DNA of 64,000 nucleotides from positions 811,001-875,000 of the forward strand of contig NC_084769.1 of assembly GCF_028858725.1 (NCBI RefSeq). Direction: 5' to 3'. The notes below the pieces were generated by a model. The model worked only from the letters and a program-made list of their open reading frames with translations, did not search any database and was not told where the DNA came from. This DNA comes from Colius striatus. Lineage: Eukaryota > Chordata > Aves > Coliiformes > Coliidae. How positions within the stretch are numbered: position 1 is the stretch's first letter; each line of letters begins with the position of its first letter. A program made the position numbers and the translations under genes. Below, in pieces: positions 26,601 to 35,241 of this stretch.

Positions 26601-29187
26601 TTCAGGGGCCAAAAGAGCAAAAGCAAGTTCAACTCCCTGCTTTCCAGTTCTCATTGTGAACTGGCCGGTCTGGCAGCACCAGCTGATCATGCAGCGTTCA
26701 GGGGTGGGAGTCAGCCCCTTGCAGAGTCCGTGCTGTGGAACATGAAGCAGCCTTCCAGAGGGCAATCAGCATGCTTGCTAACAGATAGCATCACTTGCAA
26801 GTGAGTAACTAACTTGCTTTAAACCCATTTTTCTTCAAAAGCAAGGCACAGACATCTGTCAGGTGTCTCTCTGCCGTAAGAATGCGACTTCTCAGTGTTA
26901 GGCTGGAGCATTTTGGCGTTCTCCCTTGCGTGCTGACAGACTCTGCTCATCACAGCCCTCTCATTTGAAGAAAAAGGTGTAAAAAGACTATTTAACAATT
27001 GTTTTCATGGCTCTGATGTGAGTAACACTGTCACTGTGGTGTTGACAGACTCTCAGGTTCCCGCACCAGAATGATTACTCGCTGGAGGTGTGCACGTGTG
27101 TCTGCAGGATTCAGGAAGAAAGTCCTGCCCATTTTTCTGGGCTCCAGATCGGTAACTATTGGTGGCCTTGTCCTGCTGTGGGTGGCCTCATCTCGCTTCC
27201 GTCCCAGCCGCTCTTGCTGCAGGGCACGTAGCAGCCCTGCGTGTGCTGCAGCTGCTCATTTCTGCCCCTGTGTCTCTCTGACAGGTGACATCCTCGCCAG
27301 TATCAACGGGGTGAACACTGATGGCTTTAGTCACAAGCAAATAGTAAACTTGATAAAGTCTTCAGGAAACTACTTAAGGTAGGCAGCCCTCCTGCCAGCT
27401 GGTTTGAGCTTCATGGGCTCTCCCCACGGAAGCTGAGGAAGCTTCTTGAGGCACCCTGCTGTCCGGATTCATCTCAGAGGCAGAAACCCACGAGGGTCTG
27501 GCTGTGCAGAGCGGCTCCTGTGGGAGAGGATTGGGAAGGGAGAGGGGGGCTGCAGGAAGGTGCCTGGGGCCGAGCCCACAGCCCTGGCACTGCTCGGTGC
27601 TGCCCACACTGCCTGTTCTTCCCAGACTGGAGACTGTCAATGGGGCCATGTTCCTGCGGAAGATGGAGCTGGAGGCCAAGCTGCAGTTGCTGCAGGTGAT
27701 CCCATCCATTGGGTATTCCTTGGGGCTGCTGCGGGTCCGTTGGTGCGGGGGGTAGGTGGGTGTCCCTTGGGCGGGTGTCCTGGCAGGGGCACACACACAC
27801 GTGTCCCCTGCTGCCAGGCACACTTGGCTCCTGCTTAGTGCACTGGGGGTGCTCGGGAGGAGGCTCTGTATCCCCTCCTCCTGCACAGGGCTCCGTGGGG
27901 CTCGCTGTGCTGGTCTGAGTCTGTTCAGCTCCGATGCACACAGTGCCTCAGCTGCAGCCCCCAGGACAGGACCAGACTTGTGCTTTCTGGAAGAGGCTCA
28001 CTGACCTCTGGGACGGTTGTGCCTGTGAAGACACACACGTGCTTCCTGTGACCTGTCCTTTCGAGGCACGCTTTTCTTTACAAGCGCTCTAGGCGCCTGC
28101 AGAGGCGTTTCCGTGACCGAGGTGTGTTTGTGCTCCGCAGCAAACCCTGCGTCAGAGGCGCGTGGAGCTGGGCGTGCTGCTGGCCCGGGAGCAGCGCCTG
28201 CTGCACGGTACGTCCCGCGCCGGAAACCGCAGCGGCCCGGCCCTGCTGCCGGCCTGCCCCGGCCTCTCTGCCTCATCTGCACTTGCTTTCTGTTCCCCTG
28301 TTAATGAGGGCATGGGGCTGGCCTCGGGAAAGCTTTTTTTCCCCCCAGATGGTATGAATTTAGATGCTGCTTGACTAAATCACCCCAAAGGCTCTTCTGC
28401 ATGAGTCCCAGGACAGGGATCGATGTAGGCTGCAGAGCTTTTCCATTCTTATTTTGGCCCTAGCAGAGAAGAGCTTGTTTTGGTTGGATTTTTTGGAACG
28501 TGTTGCCTGGGGAGCAGCTTTGATTCTGCACGTGGGGCAAGATGGAGGCAGAGCTGTATGGCTGCCCCGGGGAAGGGGCTGCTCCCTGCACTGCTTGCTG
28601 GCCATGATGCTTCCCCTTCCCTGTGCCTCTCCAGCCCTGGGCAGGCACCGGCAACTAACACTTCTCTTTGGCTTCTGCTTCCAGGGGAGGTGAACGACAA
28701 CGCAGTGCTGGCTGCGCTGGAGCTGGAAGGATGTGGCCTGGGGGGAGGCTGCAGCACTCCAGGACCCCTCTTCCTGCGGCAGCCTCGCTGCTCCAGCGAG
28801 AGCAGCTGCCGCAGCCGGCTCAGCTCCATGACGGTGGACAGCGAGGACAGCTCCTGCCCCAGCAACGCCTTCGAGGAGTCGGCCACCGAGAGCCTGAGCC
28901 GCCAGTCCAGCCTGAGCCTCCAGTCCAGCCTGAGCCGCCAGTCCAGCCTGGACGACGACTGCGTGTTCCACAGGGACGGGGCGGGCGGGAGGAGCTCCCT
29001 GCGCAGGAACCGCAGCATCAGCCTGGCCAGCAGCGGGTCCATGTCCCCGCTCTGGGAGGGCACCAGCTGCAACAGCGCTTTTGGGACCCTCCCACGGAAA
29101 AGCCGGAGGTCCAGCGTCCGCAAGCACCTGTTGAAGTTCATTCCGGGCCTTCACCGGGCGGTGGAGGAGGAGGAGAGTCGGGTCTGA
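20507..29187 (+). CDS. CYTIP: CYTIP, cytohesin-1-interacting protein (PDZ scaffold), complete
   Basis: Leukocyte scaffold that in mammals binds cytohesin-1 and modulates LFA-1 adhesion and endosomal sorting. Coding exons are 20507-20620, 23434-23483, 24437-24491, 27049-27151, 27285-27378, 27626-27695, 28141-28207 and 28685-29187; all splice phases agree and give 351 residues (human 359). Seen: N-terminus MSLRRLIQQ ending in WPRGRQQ, the basic/serine segment RSSSL, a PDZ domain at about 57-141 with binding loop ETFGFEIQ and [20 protein letters not shown], a helix likely to be coiled coil at about 148-184, then a serine-rich tail with [31 protein letters not shown] and [19 protein letters not shown]. 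The last four residues, ESRV, form a class I PDZ ligand; human ends ESRF. Exons 1-3 were found by sequence similarity to remembered mammalian protein and are too short to show as long open frames. Confidence 0.93.
20621..23433. other. CYTIP intron 1
   Basis: 2.8 kb intron with a 62-bp minisatellite at 21413-21694; no other feature recognised. Confidence 0.75.
21413..21694. repeat. 62-bp minisatellite, about 4.5 copies
   Basis: Units start at 21413, 21475, 21537, 21599 and 21661 with CACAGGGGCTGGCG-type sequence and the core GGCTGTGAAGGATGAACACC. Copies are nearly identical, which suggests recent expansion. Confidence 0.95.
23434..23483 (+). CDS. CYTIP: CYTIP exon 2, 50 bp
   Basis: Acceptor GATTACAG ends at 23433; donor GTATGA at 23484. 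Encodes [16 protein letters not shown] plus two bases; aligns with mammalian LALTRSSSLSDFSWSQ. Phase 2 at its end fits exon 3. Confidence 0.9.
23540..24197 (+). repeat. CR1 LINE, about 650-bp 3' part, sense, in CYTIP intron 2
   Basis: GGAATACTGTGTCCAGTGCT, TTCCAGAAGGACACGGAGCT, GCCAGGCTGTGCTCAGGGAT and the terminal CCAACCCTTGTGATTCTGTG are CR1 3' landmarks in order. It starts within about 60 bp of the exon 2 donor. Confidence 0.92.
24437..24491 (+). CDS. CYTIP: CYTIP exon 3, 55 bp, PDZ start
   Basis: Acceptor TTCTTACAG ends at 24436; donor GTAAGA at 24492. Encodes [18 protein letters not shown], with the FGFE carboxylate-binding loop of the PDZ domain. Confidence 0.93.
24492..27048. other. 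CYTIP intron 3
   Basis: 2.6 kb, no recognised repeat or exon. Confidence 0.7.
27049..27151 (+). CDS. CYTIP: CYTIP exon 4, PDZ middle
   Basis: Acceptor GTTGACAG ends at 27048; donor GTAACT at 27152. Encodes [19 protein letters not shown], then [15 protein letters not shown], matching mammalian CKIQEDSPAHCAGLQAG. Confidence 0.93.
27285..27378 (+). CDS. CYTIP: CYTIP exon 5, PDZ end
   Basis: Encodes [19 protein letters not shown] and [13 protein letters not shown]; acceptor CTGACAG, donor GTAGGC. Confidence 0.95.
27626..27695 (+). CDS. CYTIP: CYTIP exon 6
   Basis: Acceptor TTCTTCCCAG ends at 27625; donor GTGATC at 27696. Encodes [20 protein letters not shown], the last PDZ strand and start of the helix. 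Confidence 0.95.
28141..28207 (+). CDS. CYTIP: CYTIP exon 7, helical segment
   Basis: Acceptor GCTCCGCAG ends at 28140; donor GTACGT at 28208. Encodes [20 protein letters not shown], a leucine-spaced charged helix. Confidence 0.95.
28685..29187 (+). CDS. CYTIP: CYTIP exon 8, serine-rich tail and stop
   Basis: Acceptor TTCCAG ends at 28684; stop TGA at 29185-29187. Contains [20 protein letters not shown], a repeated RQSSL block at about 28900-28960, and the conserved C-terminus [13 protein letters not shown]. Confidence 0.96.
28896..28961 (+). repeat. In-frame 30-bp-type repeat in CYTIP exon 8
   Basis: The segments AGCCGCCAGTCCAGCCTG, AGCCTCCAGTCCAGCCTG and AGCCGCCAGTCCAGCCTG follow one another, encoding [12 protein letters not shown] and SRQSSL. 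Confidence 0.9.
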
Positions 29188-29570
29188 CGTCGCAGGGTTG
29201 TCCCTGATGGCTGTGGCTCTGCACGGGGCACTGCTGGGGGCCTGGGACAGAGGGCAGCAGCTCGCCCAGGAGCACGCCGTGGGTGAAACACTGTGGCTTT
29301 GCATTTCTCCTCCCTACAGCAGGATTGATGATATTTAAACAACTCTGGGTTTTAAGTTACTTTGATTTTTAATCAGAGCCCACTCTGGACCTCTTAATCC
29401 ACGTGAAAGTGGCTGACTCTGAAGCGTGAGGAACCTCTGCAGAACCGCCTCGGTATATTTTAGCGTTAATAACAGTTTTTAATTGAATGTCAAATTGGCA
29501 GCTATTTATTTCCCGTTACTAAAGTCATAGTCCTCCAAAGGCCTTTAATAAAGCAAGTGCTTCTACTAAA
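29188..29570 (+). other. CYTIP: CYTIP 3' UTR with AATAAA
   Basis: AATAAA at 29547-29552, 360 bp after the stop; cleavage probably near 29.57 kb. Confidence 0.6.
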
Positions 29571-32319
29571 TGCAGTGGCAGAGTCCCGTTATGAGGACGC
29601 AGCCCAGAGCGTGTGACAGAGAGAGGCCTTGGGCAGTAATGTTTTGAAACAAAGGGCAAAGCCGTGGTTTGCAGTGGCTGATTTCTGTGTCTGTGCTGGG
29701 GCAGGGCCAGGAACACACTTGCCACCTCGCTTGGCACATGTGTGGCCAGCAGCCCCTGTGCCAGTCTCTTCAGCGGGAGCTGCTGCGCTGGCCCTGCCGC
29801 CTGCACACGGCTGCTGCCCTCCATTGCTGCTGCTGCTCGAGGCCGTGCTGCTGCTGCTCCACGTGTCAGAACATGAAAGGGGCAGCTGCAGGATGTGCTC
29901 CCCAGTCTCCCAGACAGGGAGCGTCTCCAGTCTCCCAGGCAGACACGGCCGTGCTGGCAGTGTCTGTAGGCAGGATTACCGAGTCAGTGTTGGCTGCCAT
30001 CGCTCCTGCGGCTCTCAGGTGGTAAATCCACAGTCCCCTTGTTTATCAGCCGTCCTCTGGCCATCTGCAATCTCTGCCAGTAGCCACTGTCCCATGTCCT
30101 GCCCAACCTGCCTTATTTAGGAGGTGTGGGGCAGGAAGGACTCCTCGGCTGTGCTGGTGCACAGGGTGAGTGCTGGTGGTGTCTGTGCTCTCAGCATCCT
30201 CAATGGCTCCGGTCGCCCTGAGCTGACTGCACTGGACACTGGTGCCCATGGGGCTGCACGGTGCAGGGGGCAAAGGGGCCATGGGGAGGGGGCTGCTCTG
30301 CACTGCCCTGCATAAGCCATGGCACTTCCCCAGCCCTGCCAGCCTGGCCAGGAACAGTGCTATGGGCACAGTGTCAGCTCGGCAGGAGCCGGGGAGCGCC
30401 GGGGTCTCGCTGCACCCCATGGGCAGCGTGCTCAAGGCACCACCGGCATTTTACCAGGTTTGAGAAAATCCTTGTCTGCTCACCGTGCTGTAACTGTGGA
30501 GCTCAGCTTGATTTGCCCTCTGTAAGACGAAGGGAGGAGAGGCAGAGGGTGGTCCTGCAGGGTTGAGTAGGTTTTTCTGTGCACAGATGTGGTGTCAGTG
30601 GCACTGCGCCGGGACCCGCTCCCTCTGTGCTCTGGGGGCTGCAGGAGATACCCTGGGGCTGCTGTTCTTCACTGCTCATCCGCAGGAAGAGCAGCAGCTG
30701 ATCACATTTCTTCAGGAGCAGAAGACTTCAGACGGTGAGAGTAATTTGATAGCTTGTATGAAATGATTTAATAAATGTGGGCACAGATGTGAAGGGAAAG
30801 AGAGATTTATTTCCCTCTCAGGCAACACAGAGGTTTAATTTCCCTCTCAAGACACCTAATTGTGTTTTTCAGATGCAATTGGAAGAACTGTAGGTGTAAC
30901 TGCGATCACCCTGTGTGACTCCCAGGCCTGTTGGCTGAGCGGAGTGTGCGGCTGTTTGCCAGTCAGGTGCTGCTGTGGCAGGATTTCCTGGACTTTGCAG
31001 AAACCTCAGGCTAAACTGAGATGAACCCCACAGAAAAACAACCTGTTCCCAATACTCCTCTAATTAATGAGCGTTGCTAAGCCAGCAGAATCCGTGCTGG
31101 TATCCGTGATTTCTCGCAGGAGGCTTTAGCAGGCGGGAATGCAGCAGGTCTGGGGGAGAGCTGGCGGGGGATTGGGAGGGTGGCTGGTGAGGTTTGAATG
31201 TACAGGAGCAACGTTGCGCCTGTGCTGCTGAACCCAGCCCAGGAGCCCCTCTGCCATGGGTGCTGTGCTGGGCTTTGGCCTGGCGCCTGCACGGGGCTGT
31301 TCTGTCAGCCCAGCCAGGGGCATCCTGGGTGCTGCTCTGCGCTCTGGAGCTCCTCCCGAGGTAGTTTGCCTGTGATTTGCTCTCTCAAGATAGTTTTACT
31401 TTTCTTTGCCAGTAATGACTGAAAGGAGAAAGAAAGAAAGGAGAAGCAGGGATTATGTCTGTTTGGACAAACTGGAGTTAAAGGCAGATGTGGGAGTGTC
31501 CACAAGCCACCACGGGCATCATAACCAGAAAATCTGGTCCCAGCACAAATCCTTGTGTTAAAACAAGGTGCTTAGAACACTGCATAAACTCATCTCCCCA
31601 AGGCTGCATGTGGTGGAAACCAAGGCAGCTTTATGGTCCAAAGGTGGTGGTGGTTCTGGTATGGAAAGTTAATGCTCCATACCTTGGGAGAAGTGTGCTT
31701 GCTTTTGGTGTGGAGACGCTGGAGGAGCCTGGACACTCACCCAGCTTAAGAAAGGCCTTAGGAAAGACCAAGTAAATGCTGCTTTTGTGGTGGTGGGGAG
31801 AGCATGCTCTGGTTGCTACAAGATGATAAGATGACACATTCGCTGCCACAGTCACTAACAGGATGTGGGTGACACAGGCCCTGTGACAGCCTGTCGTGGG
31901 GGGGAAGGGGCTCAAAGGCACCCAAACAGCTCACAGAACAAAGTGAAGCAGAAAGCCCTTTTGAAACGGCATTTCTCTCCCCAGAGAGCAATCTGGGATC
32001 CCTGCTCTGCCTCCCAGGCTGGGGCAGGAGGAGCGTAGGGGCAGAGCTGTGTGGGGATGCTGTGGGCCATGGGCTTGGGGCTCTGTGTGATGTGTTGGGG
32101 AGGTGCTCTGGGCCTTCAGCTCGCTGATGGGGGGTGGGCCAGGGGGCTGCTGGGTTTCCGAACAGCCAAGAGATCACTTCTCTTCTTACCCCCTGTGGAT
32201 AAAGGAGCAATGCAAGTTTACTGCAGAGAGAAGCGTGGCTGCTCTGGGTAATGCAAATCCCCTTTAAACCTGAACTTAAACATTTTAAACTTTTTAAGCT
32301 TTTTTAAGCTTTAATTCTT

Positions 32320-32379
32320 GGGAGTTGGATGGTCTCTAGAGGTCTCTTCCAACCCCATCCATTCTGTGATTCTGTGATT
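32320..32379 (+). repeat. CR1 LINE 3'-terminal fragment
   Basis: TGGTCTCTAGAGGTCTCTTC, CCAACCCCATCC and the terminal ATTCTGTGATTCTGTGATT, as at the CR1 3' end. Confidence 0.85.
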
Positions 32380-34317
32380 AATTAAGTTGTTGAATGCTAC
32401 TGAGCCTGTCCTGGCGAGGGCTGTGTTTGACTTAACCAGGTCCTGGCCAGTGCCCAGATCTTGGCAGCCCCTCCCTGAACTCAAGCTCCTGCCAGACCCA
32501 GCCATGGCACTCGGCCCCTGAGCGAGCAGTGACTGGGAGAAAGCCCATGTGAAGCAAGGGGAGTTTTGGGGTCCTAAATCCTCTGGCTGGTGGTTGTGCA
32601 GCACAGTGAGCTGCGGTGTCTCTGGTGCTGGAGCTCTGTCCAGCAGCAGAGCCTCACAATGCTGGGTGGCACTGGCTGGGGGAGCTGCCTGGGAACAGAC
32701 AGGGCTGAGGATGTGGGTCCCTGCGGCTCCAGCACTGGTCACAGGGCATCGCAGTGAAGCTTTCCAAGGGCACAGAAGTGGATCTTCTGCTGCCCCGAGA
32801 CCTGTTGGCCCTGTCTGTGCTGGCTTGCAGCTCTCGAGCCAGCCTTGCCTGTTTTTAGGACGTTTGCAATATCTCAGAGTGTTTTTTGCTGGGCTCTCCT
32901 GGCCTGTAATTTCTATTGTGGGAGTTAATGACAGAGGAGCTCACAGAGCTCGGCAAACACCCTGCTGGGGCCACCTCTTTCCAGTTCTGCAATGAATGGG
33001 GTTGCTGTGGCTCTAATGATTTACCTCACTGATTTAAATCCCTGTTGTGCCCCAGCGCCTCTGAATCCCAGGTGCTGTTTCTGAGATTCTAGCAGAGGAC
33101 AGCTCAGAAGCACAGTCCCGTGGCAAAGGTCACACGATTGATACCAGATTCAGGCAAATCGTGCTTCAGCCACGAGGCACTCACTTGGGAAAATGTGAAT
33201 CATCGAGAACTGGTTGTGAAACCAATAGATGGCAACAGGAAACACGTCAGATTGTTTCAATACCCATTTGCAATCAACAAGTCAGGCAGGTGGGTTCCTG
33301 GGGAGATGGGCACAAGGCCTGTCCCCGTCCCGTCCCTGCCCTGTGCGAGCTGATGTGGCTCTGAACTGACAAGGCTTCCTGCCTGTCAAGCCTGGTGCCG
33401 TGTTTTCAGCTTCAGGTTGTTTCCAGTTTGAAGCCTGGCTGGGGATTTGTCCCACACTCGAGCTCTGGTGCAGGATCTGGGTAGCCAGCCCCTGACCAGC
33501 AGCCTGCACAGGGTAGCCAGCCTCTCCTCCTCAGGGCACCTACCGCTGCCTCTTGTCAACTCACGTTCAACCCTTAGCATCTGTTTTTCTTGGACAATTT
33601 TTTCCAGCATGAGATTGATTTTGTAAATCAATTACACCAAACTCATGATGAAAAGTTGTTGCTTTAAAGATACAAACTCACAGGTGAACAAAAGCAGTGG
33701 AAAGGATTTGAGTTCATTTCTAACCAAGGTCTGAACTCCACAAGAGGATTTCCAAACCTTAAAGCCCAAAGATGGGAAAAATGTTGTGTTGTATGAACAC
33801 AAAAAGTCGTTCACAGCAGATTAACCTCTTACATAATCCCGGTTTTGGGCAGAGGGGTTGAGGGGAGTTCAGCTGTGGTCGGGAAATGCCGTGGTGCTGC
33901 TCGGGCAGTCCTCCTGCTTCCCGCTGTAAAGCTGCTTTCCCCTCTCGCTCCCGCTGCCTTTAGGTCCTGCTGGTAATTACTGATGTAAGTGCTGATCTCG
34001 TGCCTCGCCTCTTTTGTGTTGCTTTTGAAGAGAGTTTCTCCTGCTGTGCCTTCTGCAGTGGGGTGGCGAGAGGGGTGGAAGGGTGAGCGCTGGGGGTCCT
34101 GCCACGAGGCAGCCTGTCACCGGCCTCGCTGTGGGGACCTGCCACCTCGCTGCACGTTGCGTCTAAATTCTGCTTTCCCTCTTCTAGTTCTGCTCCCGAG
34201 GTGCGTCTCTGCTGCCGCTGCTGATGCTCAGCAGCTCGTGGGATGTGCCCTGCCTGTGAGACAGGCATGGCTGGGCCCAGGCTGTGTGGTGGCATGGTGT
34301 GGTGTCACACTGGGTGC

Positions 34318-34412
34318 CAGCCATGTGCCTCCTGCTTCATGGGTGATGTCTCCCGCCTCGTGGGCCATGTGCCTCCCGCCTCGTGGGCCATGTGCCTCCC
34401 AGCCCGCCGGCC
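34318..34412. repeat. 24-bp tandem repeat, about 3.5 copies
   Basis: Repeats of GCCTCGTGGGCCATGTGCCT with divergence in the first copy. Confidence 0.85.
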
Positions 34413-34572
34413 CGTTCCCCTCGCAGTGCTAACTGTGCACATGACCTGTGCGCACGGTCCGGGCAGTGGCACGGCGAGGGTTAGCAGCACACAAGCCCGG
34501 CCGGGAATGTTAAGCGGGTTAGGTGGTGGCAGGGAGAGGGAAGGTGGTCACCCTCTGGGGATTAGAGGTCAG

Positions 34573-34619
34573 AACAATGGTGGTCCCTGTGACCAGGCGG
34601 GGACACAAAGAGCCATTGT
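34573..34619. promoter_or_regulatory. Cluster of SOX-like motifs upstream of ERMN
   Basis: AACAATGG at 34573-34580, ACAAAG at 34605-34610 and CCATTGT at 34613-34619 lie 375-420 bp before the ERMN start codon. They match the SOX HMG consensus. Function is inferred from the oligodendrocyte expression of ERMN in mammals. Confidence 0.3.
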
Positions 34620-34994
34620 GCCCAGAGCACAAAATCCCTGTTTATTACTGCGGGGCTGACATGCTGACAGACCCGCTCTCCACACCAGCACAAAAGCTTC
34701 CTTGCTTCAGATTGTTTGTTTATGTAAATGAAAAATGGTGCATTTAATTATGCAACGGGACAAGCCTCGGCAACAAGCGGGGTGCTGATTGGATCACCCC
34801 TGGCCAGAGCCCGGGTCGAGCCCTGGGCACGTCGGATGGTGTGAGCGCGGAGCCCGCTCTGCTCTGCGGGAGACGAGACGCGCCTCGGCCGATCCCCGGG
34901 GCACAGGGACGAGAGCTGTGCCGCCCGCCCCGGGTGTGGAGCGGGGCCCCCGGCGCTGCGCGGCCCCGCTCGTGGGCACGGCCCAGCCCCAAGC

Positions 34995-35241
34995 ATGACA
35001 GAAGAAGGGCCGGCAGCATCCGACATGCCCGAGTGCAACGGGAGCGTCCTGCCGGAGAAGGGCCCGCTCCAGCTCGTCGGTGTCATCGAGGAGATAGCAA
35101 ACTCCGTGGGGACGGTTCCTTACACCAACGCAGAAACGAGCCCCGGCCCCCTGCCCACCCGCGAAATCCCGGAGGACGGCAGAAAGCCGCTGGCAGAGGA
35201 CACGGCGCATGGGGATTTTGATGGGGAGAAGCAATGCGAAG
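34995..35241 (+). CDS. ERMN: ERMN exon 1 (start codon)
   Basis: ATG at 34995 in context AAGCATGAC; 82 codons plus one base; donor AAG/GTACAG at 35242. Encodes [16 protein letters not shown] and continues to DFDGEKQCE. Confidence 0.9.

Larger units (their letters stand above)
29571..34572. other. Intergenic, CYTIP to ERMN
   Basis: No gene recognised. A short CR1 tail lies at 32320-32379 and a 24-bp tandem repeat at 34318-34412. Remaining sequence is plain non-coding DNA. Confidence 0.6.

Noticed and set aside
28375-29304. 309-residue minus-strand open frame over CYTIP exon 8
   Set aside because: Antisense shadow of a GC-rich real exon; its sequence mirrors the RQSSL repeat and shows no family features.
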